DNA of 64,000 nucleotides from Sordariomycetes sp. S80-01Y (lineage: Eukaryota > Ascomycota > Sordariomycetes). The position numbers were made by a program, and so were the translations under genes. Of the stretch, positions 45,506 through 56,700 are shown in pieces; position 1 is the first letter of the stretch, and each line of letters begins with the position of its first letter. The stretch is taken from contig JAXQJY010000029.1 of the NCBI GenBank assembly GCA_037042185.1, forward strand, positions 744,001-808,000. The letters are read 5' to 3'. Below the pieces are notes generated by a model that worked only from the letters and a program-made list of their open reading frames with translations, had not been told where the DNA came from and searched no databases.

Positions 45506-45784
45506 CGAAGGCAATATTCGGCACCCCATACGAAGCGCTCGGGGAATTCCAGGGCGACGAGCGATTCCCAACACATGGCCTGGGGAGGCTCCATCAATCA
45601 GCTATCGAAACCAGGGGCCTCGCCCGTCTACGTCGCTCTTGGGCGATTCTGGGCTTGCAAAGTCCCGACCAGGTTGCCCACTCTGGCCCAATGCCGTTGG
45701 TCTCGCCGGAGTGTCGCTGTAAGTGCTGTTAGTGCTTCGGTGAGGGAAATGTGGAACCCTTAACAAGGAGACGCGGCACATCGT

Positions 45785-45805
45785 CTGGGGGTGGAGAATG
45801 CGGGG
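45785..45805. promoter_or_regulatory. Cluster of three CreA-type sites (SYGGRG)
   Basis: CTGGGG (45785-45790), GTGGAG (45791-45796) and GCGGGG (45800-45805) all match the carbon-catabolite repressor consensus within 21 bp, about 410 bp upstream of the sugar transporter start. Glucose repression of the transporter is a natural inference. Confidence 0.4.
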
Positions 45806-47501
45806 GGAGATACCTGGATTGAGTTGCTGACTGGTGAGCCTAACGGGGAACTCAGTGGTGCTGGGTGGTTCACTTTTCCGCGCCAATCAAGGGGAACGAC
45901 GAGGCAACATCCCCATCCTTGGCCACCTGGGGATTCGAGGATTGAGTTCCTAATGAGGATGTGAGCCGAGGGAAGAGGCCGCTCATGCCGGGTTGCGGCT
46001 TGTCAGGGCGACGCCACGGCAGCCTTTTGGTTGACTCGCGGCGTATTTCTCGGAGGGCCTTCACCCCGGACAACGAAACAGAAACGTGCGCATCCGGGTC
46101 CGTGGTCGTCGTTCTGAGGGGACCGATGATTGGGACCTTTGGGGTGCGGGAACGTACGACATCCTCTGCGCGTACAACATCTCCTGTACGCGCACGGTCC
46201 CCTTGTGTAGAGATCACCCTCCCAAGTCTTTCTCCGTCAGAACTTTTGGAGTTGGTGAGCCGCCGCAAATGTCACTGGTGCTGTCGTGCATCGGCAGCGG
46301 GGCAGTCCACGGCTCGAGACCGTCCGTGGCCCTGTCAACCCTCGGACTGCCGAAATTCTCGACCTGGTTCTGGAAAATACCTTTGCCAGGTGGCCCGCTG
46401 CCAAACAGGCACTAGTCTGGTCCTGCCATACGAAGTAGCGCCGGACATGTCCCTGTCCACGATCATGTGCTCCCACTGCCATTATTGGTTCCGGGCTCTG
46501 TGTCGAGTTCGACCCGAGCTGCGTGCCCCGAGCCGCAAGCCATCGGTTCCATGTGCCCTCGGCGCGCGTCGGCGGCTGACCAGGTCTGCGTATGTCTGAA
46601 CCAACACGTCGTTGGGCGAGCCGTGACCAGCTTGGCCCAAACGTCCCCCCGCCTGCACAGGCCTTGGCCTAAGTCACATTGAACTATCTTGCCGGGCTGT
46701 CAGAGGACTGCGGGACCGAAGCGTAGCAAGCGCTTCAATCAACGCTGAGTGGCGTTGGAAGTGCGGCTTGCCCATTCCCGAGCTTGTGCATGTTGGATGT
46801 GAAGACGATGGTGGTGTTGAGCGGAGTTCAGATCCATAAAGTTGTTCCTCTTTCCCTTCGAGCTGCGGCCAACATCGTCGTGGCTTAGGAGCGTGCCAGC
46901 CACGATACTCAAAGCGCCACAGCAGCAAAGTTGCTAAGCCAGGTCGATCGTCTCCCCAGCTCGGCCACCCGCGATAGCTACGATTTATCAGACTTCCTCG
47001 AGTGAAGGAGACAGCGGCGACACTCACGCAGGGTCGTGGCCCGGGGACGAGAAAGGTGACAGAATGTCAAGAATCAATATGTTTACGGCAGATACGGGAC
47101 AGTCCAAGGCTCCTAATGCCTGGGGGAGCTGCAGGTGCCAATCTTTGATCCATGAGTCGCCTGAGTGATCTTAAAAGTCTAACAACGGATACTCTGCCGA
47201 TCAAGACACCTGACGCTACTGTATTTCGATTTGAAGCAGTGCGGTAATTGGTAGGGCAACGCGTGCTGGCATTGCCGTGCTAGCATGCTGTTCTTTTCTG
47301 TCAGCCCCATGCAAGGTTCGAGCCTCAAGCTCTTTCCCCCACATTCACAAAGTCACGGTTGGACGACAGCCGGCGGGGAGCAACTTCAGCCTTCCATACC
47401 TTATTCACGGGCCACAACAGCTGAACGGCATCAATTCACCGAGTGTCGCGCTCCATCACTGCGGCACGACTTGCTCCTAATTTCTACGTACGACTCGCGA
47501 A

Positions 47502-48620
47502 ATGGAGGACCAGTTCGGAGGAAGAACCGACGACGGACTCTTCGACGATGATTTCGAGCCCGTCGAGAGCGAGCCTGTTATCAGCCAGGAGCCCATTCAG
47601 GAGCCCGTCCAAGAGCCCGTCCAGGAGCCCGAGCCCGTTATAGACCAACAGCCAGCACCGGCGCAGCCACAACCTGCACCCGCAGCTCAAGCAACCCGTA
47701 CCATTGCTCCAGGTCTCGCATCTTCAAGGTACGCCGACCCGCCTGCAGAGCCCGCCGTCGCACCCGCAACCGCACCCGCACCCGCGCCCTCCCCAGCCCA
47801 ACAGCCTCCTCCCTCTGTTCAGCCGCCTGTCGACGCGCCCACCGGTCCCAAGAAGAAGGGCCAACCGTCCACCGAGACCGCGGCAGTGAAACAAGCGCGT
47901 CTTGGCTCTGGCGCCAACCCGCGCCAGAAGCTCACGGAGGATGAGCTCTCGGCCAAGATGGAGAAGATGAAGCTCCTCAACGCTGAGAAAACGCGCAAGT
48001 TCGAGAAGGCCGAGCAGGACGAGAAGCAACACAGGGAGGCGTTGGCCCGGGGCCGGGAGGAGCAGAGGAAGCGGAGGCTCGAGGCTGAGGAGAGAAGGAA
48101 GAGGACCGAGGAGAACCAGAAGCAGTTGAACAGCGAACGGGAGAAGAACAGGGAGCGAAAGATGAAGGCCATGGGACTGAAGGAGGGAGGTTGGGACGAA
48201 GGAAAAGAAGAGCGGGCTGAGGAGGAAAATAGGAGGGGCTTCAAGGGCGCGAATGGCGGTATAAGGGGCGCGAGGCAAGGCGGGAGGGGTGGCCGCCATG
48301 CTAGAGATGGGGAAGATCCTCCAGATGTCGACCGTTTCTTGGATGACCGCTCAAGAGGTCGCGGTAGGGGTCGCGGGCGAGGCAACGGATCCAGAGGGCA
48401 AGGGGCGGCCGGCGGCGCTGCAGACCGGCCGCAGCCAAAGAAGCAGGCCGTTCCCACGCAAGACGAGTTCCCAGCTCTGCCGGCGGATGGCACTCCAAAG
48501 CCAGAGACTCAAGAGCGCCCGAAGCCCATCTCTGTGCCCTCATATCCACCAAAAATGGGAGGCAGATGGGACGAGGAGGTGGAGGAAGAAGAAATGAAAT
48601 CTGGGAACGGCCAGCCTTAG
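47502..48620 (+). CDS. RGG-rich, coiled-coil RNA-binding-type protein
   Basis: Intronless 372-residue protein, probably cytosolic and RNA- or ribosome-associated; I cannot assign a specific orthologue. Residues about 25-45 carry a QEPVQEP repeat, encoded by near-identical 12-nt units around 47587-47640. A Pro/Ala/Gln-rich stretch follows to about 115. A charged coiled coil occupies about 145-225 (ELSAKMEKMKLLNAEKTRKF onward). Arg-Gly-rich motifs follow at about 250-305 (GGIRGARQGGRGGRHARDG and RSRGRGRGRGRGNGSRGQG). A DEFPALP motif near 325 and a conserved short tail (PPKMGGRWDEEVEEEE) end the protein. FPALP-type motifs recur in Stm1/Habp4-like and other translation-linked proteins. The first 25 residues are acidic and suit a disordered N-terminus. 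Confidence 0.82.
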   Translation: MEDQFGGRTDDGLFDDDFEPVESEPVISQEPIQEPVQEPVQEPEPVIDQQPAPAQPQPAPAAQATRTIAPGLASSRYADPPAEPAVAPATAPAPAPSPAQQPPPSVQPPVDAPTGPKKKGQPSTETAAVKQARLGSGANPRQKLTEDELSAKMEKMKLLNAEKTRKFEKAEQDEKQHREALARGREEQRKRRLEAEERRKRTEENQKQLNSEREKNRERKMKAMGLKEGGWDEGKEERAEEENRRGFKGANGGIRGARQGGRGGRHARDGEDPPDVDRFLDDRSRGRGRGRGRGNGSRGQGAAGGAADRPQPKKQAVPTQDEFPALPADGTPKPETQERPKPISVPSYPPKMGGRWDEEVEEEEMKSGNGQP

Positions 48621-49424
48621 GAGACCTACGTACCCGGGCATCTCAATCTTCCACCAGCCAACTCTGACAAAGACAGCATCCCGCGGCTCTTGGCGCTATG
48701 TGTCGGAAGCAGCAGAAAACGGCCTTCAGGGGTGGACAGTTTGGGGAAACATACATGGTCGGCCAGGACACCTCTCCACACGCGCACAGCTGGTATGGGG
48801 CTTTTGAAAAAGGGGAAAGAAAATTGCAGAGCAGGAAGGCCCAAAGAGTCGGGAAAACGAGCGTGAGAGAGAAAGAGCTTGTTCGGATGTGGATATGGGG
48901 TAGTCCTGTGCGTGATCGGCGTGGGAGTAGGAACGTCAGGATACATTTTTAATGAGGATACCCAGCGACGAAGATATGCGCTCTGGAGACGAAGCAACGA
49001 GACCGACGCCCAGAGGATCTTTTGCAGTAACAAAGGTCTCTCCAGAGATTCGGGAGATTTCCTTGTGAGGGGTTAGAGCTGAACAGCTTAAAGACCGTGA
49101 TGGTATGGAGGCACGAAAACGAAAGAAAAGAACAAGTAATCGAGATTTCTACAATGAATCTAGCCTGTGTCTCGAGGCAGACCTTAGCGGAACGCCCCTG
49201 CCCATGAGTCCAAACGCCGAACACCCTATATTCCCTCTTCGTCATGTGTCCACTCCAGTTGATGCCGTTCGAGGGCTCCCTCGGGACGCTGATCGTGCGA
49301 CAAGTGTACCCTCTGGAGGAGGTTCCTCCGACGGCGTCCCCGGCCGGACGGTTGCTCTCCAGTCCGAGATATCAGCTTGCCTCTCTTCCCGAGTGCGCTT
49401 CGTGGAGAGCTGAGGAGGCTAGCC
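48621..49424. other. Intergenic, convergent 3' ends
   Basis: This 804-bp region lies between the RGG protein and Luc7 genes. I see no recognisable coding sequence. Confidence 0.5.
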
Positions 49425-50289
49425 CTACCAGCCACCACCTCCGCCGCGGAATCGCCCCCCTCGTCCACCCCTGAAGCCACCGCCGCCCCTGGGTCCCCTT
49501 GGTCCGTCGTCGTCCATGGGAGGGGCTCTCGAAATCCGGCCCCGCATCTCCCTGGGGAAGTTCTCGAACGTCTTCCTCATCTGCGCGTACCCTAGATGCA
49601 TCTTGCCGTAGAAGTGGTCCGCCAGTCGTCGGTCGTTGTCAAGTCTGCTGAGGTACGCGCCGCAGACGTCGCAGACCTGGAGCTTCTGGTGGCCGGAGGG
49701 TCCTGACGTGTCGGAAAGGGCCTTGAGTTCGCGCTCGCGCTCGGCCTTTTGCTGCATCGCCTGGCGGACGCGGAAGAATTCGTCTTGGGCCCGGGAGACC
49801 TCGCCCATGGAGCCGAGGATTTCGACTTCGAGGAGTCCGTTCTCGATGGTTGAGTTGAGTTCGGCTATGCTCTTGAGCTGTGTTCTGTCAGCATGACATC
49901 CTAAGCGCCTCTAAACGAGAGGATTAAATTACCAAAACGTTCGTTTGCCGAATCTCGTCGGGCGTCTTCTCCAGCCTTCTTTGGGCCGCATCGATCCTCC
50001 GATTGCACTCATCAATGTACTTCTGCAGGTCCCTCATGTAGTCGTACTCGAACCCGTACCTCCTCTTTTCCGCGTCCGACAGGTTCTCATACTCGGTCTT
50101 CAGGCTCTCGGCGTGGACTTTCGGGCACGGGCCGAGGTCCTGCTTCGTGTTGGTGAAGAGATCGTGGGGGCAGGTGCCGGCGATGTACGAACGGCAGACT
50201 TTGGGGTCGGAGAGGGAGATTTTGGTGGCCTGGGTGGTGGCGGATGCGCCCATGAGCTGCTCGAGCAGCTTTCGTTGCTCGGCGGCCAT
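49425..50289 (-). CDS. LUC7: Luc7 family U1 snRNP protein
   Basis: Component of the U1 snRNP that helps 5' splice site choice in the nucleus. Exon 1 is 50289-49933, a 55-nt intron spans 49932-49878, and exon 2 is 49877-49425, giving 269 residues. Residues 1-12 (MAAEQRKLLEQL) and the first zinc finger (CCCH type: VCRSYIAGTCPHDLF ... GPCPKVH) are typical. A long helical region follows. The second finger (C2H2) is LQVCDVCGAYLSRLDNDRRLADHFYGKMHLGY. The C-terminus is Arg/Gly-rich (GGGGFRGGRGGRFRGGGGGW) rather than the RS-rich tail of animal Luc7-like proteins. It is divergent from GPI16 with only 292 bp between the start codons. Confidence 0.95.
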
Positions 50290-50581
50290 GGTTGCGATTG
50301 GATCAGCGTTTGCGACGAGGTGGGATGGTGGTGGTGCGTTGAAGTTGAAGAAATTCGAGATGCGACGTCAACTAAGTCGGGGTGGATTGATGGGCTGCAG
50401 GCCGGCCGGGGGGTCCACAGTGGGGGACGCGACTCGGAGAGCCCTGCTGGAGCTGCTGGAGCTGCTGGCGCGGAATTCTGCCGCGTCCTACCGCCACTGT
50501 TGAAGGTCAGACACGACAACCTGTCCCTCCCCAGATCACGAGTAGCGAGGAGATGCGCTTCTCCTTCGTCGCCAACTCACA

Positions 50582-52406
50582 ATGCGTTCATTATTAGGGT
50601 GGCTGCTTCTCATAGCGCCGGCCATTGCCATCGCCGCGTCCGACTACCACGAACAACTCACCCTGCGCCCCCTCCCCCTATCATCCCTCCTCGCGTCCTT
50701 CAACTTCCGGTCCAACACATCTTACAGCGACTTCCAATCCCAGAACTTCCGACTCTTTCCCCGATCGCTCGGCCAGATTCTCCAGCACTCCGGAGCGAGA
50801 GAACTTCACCTGCGCTTCACCCTGGGAAGATGGGACGCTGAGAACTGGGGTGCCCGACCCTGGGACGGAACACGCGAGGGCGGGACGGGCGTCGAATTGT
50901 GGGCGTGGTTGGATGCCGACACGGACGAGGAGGCGGACAAGAAGTGGCTGTCGTTGACAAATGCGCTTTCGGGCTTGTTCTGCGCGAGTTTGAACTTCAT
51001 TGATGAGACCAGGACCATCCGCCCGGTCAAGAGCTTCCAGCCCGAGGGAGATCATGGCGAGGAAGCATTGGCGAGGTCGAGGTTGCTGCATGGCGTTTTG
51101 CCACACGAGGTGGTCTGCACAGAGAACTTGACGCCATTCCTAAAGATGTTGCCTTGCAAGGGGAAGGCTGGCATTGGGAGCCTGCTGGATGGGCACAAGC
51201 TGTTTGACGCCAACTTCCAGAGCATGGCAATTGACGTGAGACCGGTCTGTCCGGAAGGAGGAGATTGCGTGCTCGAGATTGAGGAGACGATCGACATGGT
51301 CTTGGACATCAACCGGTCGAAGCGGCCAAGAGGTAAGTTGACAAGTACGTTTTCGAGCTGTGGCCACGCACTGACGCGGAACAGACAACCCCATCCCTAG
51401 GCCTGTTCAGCCACAAGACCTTGTGTGCGACCAGTCAAAGCCCTACCATGATGACAAGACTTGCTTCCCAATCGATCACCTCGAGAGTCCCGACTGGACC
51501 CTGACCCAAGTTTTCGGCCGCCCCATGAGGGGAACCTGCCCCTTGGCTGATGGGGAGCTGCCGGCCGTCTGCATCCAAGTTCCCAACGAGCGCAACGTCT
51601 TCACGACCACAGGTTCCCACGAGAAGAAGGGCGCCGATGGTGAGTCGCGCTGCTACACCTTCGACCCGAACTCCGAGAACGAGTTCACCCTGGCCCTGAT
51701 GAAAGCCGAGAATCCCGGCCAGGGCAGGGAGGTTGTCGTCCCCGAGACGCCCCTTCTGTATGCTGAGCGGAGTTTCACCGGCTACGGCCAGGAGCACGGC
51801 GGTGTTCAGGCCATCCTTACGAACCCGGGTGACGAAGACGTGGAGTTCGTCTACATGGAGTCCCTTCCCTGGTTCATGAGAATCTACGTCCACACCCTGT
51901 CAACGTACGTCTCGAAATCAACGACGACATCCATCGACTCCTCCACCCTGTCCAACGATATCATCAAAGAGATCTACTACCGCCCCGCCATCGACCGCGT
52001 CCGCGGCACTCAGCTAGAGCTCCTAGTCAAGATCCCAGCACACCACACCGTCTTCCTGACGTACGACTTTGAGAAGTCGATCCTGCGGTACACAGAGTAC
52101 CCGCCAGACGCCAACCGCGGCTTCGACGTCGCTGCGGCCGTCATCACCACGCTGTCCCCTCGGGTGATGAACCTGCGCACCACGAGTCTGCTGCTCTACC
52201 TCCCCACGCCGGACTTCAGCATGCCGTACAACGTCATCATCTTCACGTCAACGGCCATTGCTCTGGCGTTTGGCGGGCTGTACAATATTCTTGTGAGGAG
52301 ATTCGTGGCGGCGGATGAGGGCCCGCCGGGCAAGTTGAAACAAAAGCTGGATCAGCTGAAGAGCAAGTTTGGGAGGAAACGGGCTGACGCCAAGCCCGCC
52401 TCGTAG
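50582..52406 (+). CDS. GPI16: GPI transamidase component GPI16 (PIG-T)
   Basis: Subunit of the ER GPI transamidase, which attaches GPI anchors to proteins such as the wall proteins in this window. Exon 1 is 50582-51332, a 52-nt intron spans 51333-51384, and exon 2 is 51385-52406, giving 590 residues. It has a signal peptide (MRSLLGWLLLIAPAIAIAAS). Conserved blocks are DYHEQLTLRPLP, FRLFPRSLGQILQHSGARELHLRFTLGRW, GVELWAWLD, and in exon 2 YMESLPWFMRIYVHTLS and PPDANRGFDVAAAVI. The single C-terminal membrane span is about 545-565 (YNVIIFTSTAIALAFGGLYNILV), with a short basic cytosolic tail (GRKRADAKPAS). Length and topology are those of the family. It shares a compact divergent promoter with LUC7. 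Confidence 0.96.
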
Positions 52407-53048
52407 TGTTCAAATAAAATTTTCTGAACGGCACGAACGTGACTCCTGATGCTGAAATTGGACATCCTCCTCCCGTGGTTTCCTGTTGACGGACAGAGGA
52501 TCTCTACCTCGCGTGCTTGGTCTTCCTCCAACCCGCCATACCTACAGCTGGGCCCTCCAGATACAAGTGACGGACACATCGTCGGTCACGAGCTTGGCCA
52601 GGGATCCAAAAAGCCAGTAACAATTTGAAGCGTTTGGTTTTAAAGGATCGAGGGAGTTGAGCGAGCTACTAAATCCTAGGCACCCGCTCTGGTGTCGTGG
52701 TACGCATCAACTGGTTAAGGTTGCCCCCTTTTGTTTTGTTTATCCTCCAACCGATCTGTTCCAAACGTGGCGACAGCTTTTCGGCTCCAGATTCGAACCC
52801 CGGCATTTTCATACGTAGCCGCGTCCTGAATCGACAGATAGCCTGTCGCGATGATACAGCAGGTCCATCGCCACGCTGCGAAGCATCTAAGGACGACGTC
52901 ATGAACCGTCATAGCTCCAGGACCCGTTGCGTTGTACCTAACAGCAGCCATAACTTACCTGGTCATCGGTATAGCTTCAACACCTCTTCTCACTTCAAAA
53001 CTACTGCCCTCGAACGCATTACAAAGTCAGTTCAAGCCGAACCTCACC
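52407..53048. other. Intergenic
   Basis: This 642-bp region between two plus-strand genes includes the T-box-like GATTCGAACCC at 52790-52800. It does not fold into a tRNA, and I see no gene. Confidence 0.5.
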
Positions 53049-53638
53049 ATGGCGAATCCCGACAGCCCCTCGAAGCCAGCCTGGGCTCTCCAACCGCCCT
53101 ACGCACCACCCTCGTCGTCAACAAAGCCCGTCCTCGAGGCAAGCTGCCACTGCCAGGCCGTGAAATACACCCTCTCGTCGCCAAAGCCTCTGTCGAGCAA
53201 GTTCTGCCACTGCACCGACTGCCAGACCATCCACGGCGCACCCTTCCAGTGGGCGGCCATCTTCCACAAGGACGCCGTGGCCTTTCCCGACCTCAACCCG
53301 CAGGACCTCAAGTTCTACAATTCGAGCGGTCGGGGAGAGCAGGAGGACGGGAAGCCGCCGTTGCCCTGCAAGGTGGGTTGCAGGAGGTGCGGGTCGTGGC
53401 TGTTCGATGAGGGACGCAACATGCTTTTGCTGTTCCCGACAGCCATCGAGTGGCCTGATGAAGAGGCGAGGAAGAAGTTTGATGTCCAGTGAGTCCTCAT
53501 CTGAGGGGTCGACGTAGCGGACGCTAACCGGTTTGCAGATGTCACATTTGCTATGACTCGAGGGTTGTAGACATCCCAGATGGTAAGCCAAAATGGAGCG
53601 GACTGGACGGGAAGAGCCGGCAGCTAGATTTACCATAG
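53049..53638 (+). CDS. GFA/CENP-V domain zinc protein
   Basis: Protein of the glutathione-dependent formaldehyde-activating (GFA) fold. Fungal genomes hold many such paralogues; a true Gfa activity is uncertain for most. Exon 1 is 53049-53488, a 50-nt intron spans 53489-53538, and exon 2 is 53539-53638, giving 179 residues. The start has a good context (CTCACCATGG). Zinc-binding cysteines are visible in SCHCQAVKY (near 33-35), FCHCTDCQTIHGAPFQW (near 53-58) and GCRRCGSWLFDEGRN (near 109-112). The splice joins KKFDVQ to CHICYDSRVVDIPDG, which provides a further CxxC pair. There is no targeting signal, so it is probably cytosolic. Confidence 0.88.
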
Positions 53639-53752
53639 AGTAAAAGTTTCACTTGTGTGCCTTGTATTAAGCGGCTTTGAAACCTTCCTATCATGTATGG
53701 AGCTGAAAGACATATGCTAAACGCCGTCAAATGCGCGTAGAAACCAGAACGC

Positions 53753-56700
53753 CTACCAGATGCGCTTCGCCACCATTTCATACCTATTAACGCCGTTGTA
53801 CTCCTGTTCCTTAGGTTTCTTGTCCTCGATGCCAATCCTCTTCCCGCCGGGTCCCTTTCCGCCTTTCAACCCCTCATTCTCATCGGCATGTATCCATCTC
53901 TGCCGTTCATCGCCCACCTCGACTTGTCCATATCCGCCGACCCGCCTCCCGTTTTGGTCGTAGGACTCCTTCCCGGCTTTATTGTTTGCGATGACGGTCT
54001 CGGCTTTGCGCATTTGTGCGTAGCGTGCGCGGGAATACTTGAGAAGAACCATTCCCAGGAGGAGCTTGGTGATGAGGAGGACGAGGAAGGCGATGAAGAA
54101 GAAGACGATCATCGTCAAGGCTGCAATGAAATCGTCCGAGGTCCAAGAGTACCACGATCTCGAGTTGAGTGGCGACCCGTAAGGATAGCCGTAGGTGGCT
54201 CGACCTAGGGAGTCCCGCAGAAGAGAGTCGAACCGGTTCAGGGCTGCTATGACCGCTGGTGACGACGGTGTTGCCGATGCATCAGCCAAGGATGTCTGCG
54301 TTGAGGGCGGTGAGGGCATAGGCAGATGCGTCGAGAGGAACATATGATATGTTTGGAAAGATGCGCGGATGAAGAGACAAGACAGTGGGATGACAGCCAA
54401 GCCCAGACGTCGCGTCAGTGACGGCGTCATGAAGGCATTGGTGTAGTAGTCCTTGCAGAGGATGTCGAGTATTCTGCTGTAGAAATTCGGTTTGATGTTG
54501 TTGAACTTGGTCACATAAGCGTGCTTGATCGTGTCCACAAGCATCTCGCTGCCGATGACAATCAGGAAAGGTGACAGGACCTCGCCAGACATGAGCCACG
54601 AGGGAAGAACGGTGAAGCTATGTGGCAACACCGATGAATTGTGCAATGGCCCCCCACTCTTCGTATCCTCGTCCACAGCTTCGAATGCAGCTCCAGGAAC
54701 TGTCAGTCCTCCTACTTCGACAAAGTTGCGCATGCCAATGATGAGCAACATGATCCACAGCTGGAAGCGCTCGACGATGTCGGCACAGGTCAACTGGAAC
54801 AAATTGTCCTTTTCGAAACGCTTGAAGACTGTGCTTTTGATCTCCACGAACTGATTCGACAGGAGGAGCGTCAATAGCGCGTTCGAGTATGAGTTGACGG
54901 CCACATTGAGCGTGATAACCTGATAATACAGGGCCATCGAGTGCAGACAACAGTATGCGAGTGCTAGTATGAACATGCCCAGGGGCATGAGCACCTTTGA
55001 CCGCCCAGACGCGTTACGCGAGAGCGTCTCAGTGCTGAACAGGCATTCCAGGATATCCTGCCCAAGGGCTGACAGCAGACGGTCGCCAACCTCGAGGATG
55101 TTGTAGATAACATACAACTTGATCGCAGATTGTGCTCTGATAAAGTGATACATGCGACTGGCGTCGAGGGTCATCAACATCATGGAGCTGCAGATGATGA
55201 CCAAGCCTTGCAGCAGGTCAGCTTTGTGGAAAGTAGTCAAATTTGAGGGCGTCGATTTCGTCCTCTTATGGCGGAACGTGCCGGTCCGCGGTCCGGGGTC
55301 GTGAGCCTTGTAAGGTGTTCTGGTGTGGCCGTTGCTGAAATGCGAGTCACCCCTGGGCCGTGTCGGCAGTCGTTCACGGGGTGTCGGGGTACCATCGATA
55401 TCAACAGAGAATTCGCTGGCCGTGCTGCGACTCCTAGATCGCTCTGTTGCGGCTCTGCCTTCCCCTGACCGATGGGCTCCTCTCGACCTGCCTCGCTCCC
55501 TCAAGCGTCCAATGCCCTCCCAAACGTACGAGACCATCCACCGTGCTTCTTTGCCCACCACATACGCCCACCACCTGACAAGGACACTGACAGATAACAC
55601 GAAACGGATCGGCAGAATCGTAAAGTTGTATAACCATGCGTCGAAGCACGCAAGCGCTCCGAAGCACAGCGTTCTCTCAAGATACCCAGGTAGAACAAGA
55701 ACGTTTTGGAGTCGCTCGAACTTGACTGCCATGGATTCATAGGGTGTATCAGCCGAATGGGGTCGGTATATATACAAGGGACTCGGCCTCTGCGCAGCGA
55801 TCTCAAGCTGGAGATGTGTATGAATCGACATCGGGGGCAGAGGCATCTTGTTCGGCATAGGTGATGGGAGTGGCCCGAGAGTCGGTGGCTCTTGGGCCCC
55901 AGGCGTCGTCATTACCGGTACTGCAGTCTTTATCTCGGGCGGTGGCATGTTAATCCCGTCGAGGTTGAGATTCAGCGGCGTCGGTCGTTGAGCGGCTGGG
56001 TTGAAGGAGAAGCGTCGCGGCGACGAGACTGGAGCAGTTGCATCGAAGCTAGTTGGGCATCTACTTGTCGGCGGCGTCGATACCGTTCGAGGCGAATGCG
56101 GCGGTCGGCGCGCAAAGTCCCTGGCTTGCCATGCCCGGCCACCGCTTCTTTGGAGATCAGACGTGTTGCCGCTTTGGAGGAAGGTTTCCGGATGTCGTGT
56201 CTCGGGCGACTTCATCGTGGCACTGCGCAAAGAGTGTAACTGTTCCGTCAGATTTACGGCAACTTCTTGGTCGATTGAGCGTCTCTCGGGCGCAGGGGCG
56301 ATGGGAAGGGAATCTGGCGAGCTGGTGAGTTCCTGCATCCCTGCTGCAGACAATTTTTGCACGCTTCCACTGCCACTTCGACTGCGCGACTTCGCCACGG
56401 CCTCATCCTCCACCTTTGCGTTCGTCTCTGTTCCATTCGAAGTCGTCTCGACGTGGTCGAGCGCCGGCGGTGGGAGATGTTCTGAAATGGACGACGATCG
56501 CGACCGACCCTTTCGCGGGCTGCTATTCCGTAAAGAGTCATCTTCCTCGGACGTGCGATCTTCATCAGACGATATCGTGGGCAGCGTCGAAGTTTGAGAC
56601 GAGGGAAAGCTCAGATTCGGGCTGTGAGGCCCGTCCTTGTCGTGAGGTGCCCATTGCTGGTCATCGTGGTCGTCGACGTGCCCGTTGTAGTTGACTTCTC

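Larger units (their letters stand above)
45379..47501. other. Intergenic, 2.1-kb divergent region
   Basis: The divergent sugar transporter and RGG protein genes flank a long non-coding stretch. It contains a TATA-like palindrome and a CreA-site cluster on the transporter side. Frames up to 212 codons (45961-46599) are Arg/Ser/Pro-rich without recognisable motifs and overlap frames on the other strand. Confidence 0.45.

Noticed and set aside
45961-46599. 212-codon plus-strand frame in the 2.1-kb intergenic region
   Set aside because: No motifs, Arg/Ser-rich composition and overlapping frames on the other strand; no conserved feature supports a gene.
49945-50841. 298-codon plus-strand open frame over LUC7 and the GPI16 start
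   Set aside because: It is antisense to the well-supported LUC7 gene, has no recognisable domain, and is explained by codon bias.
52770-52860. tRNA-like T-arm sequence GGGTTCGAATC on the minus strand
   Set aside because: The bases flanking the loop do not pair to a five-base stem and no matching acceptor or anticodon arm is found.
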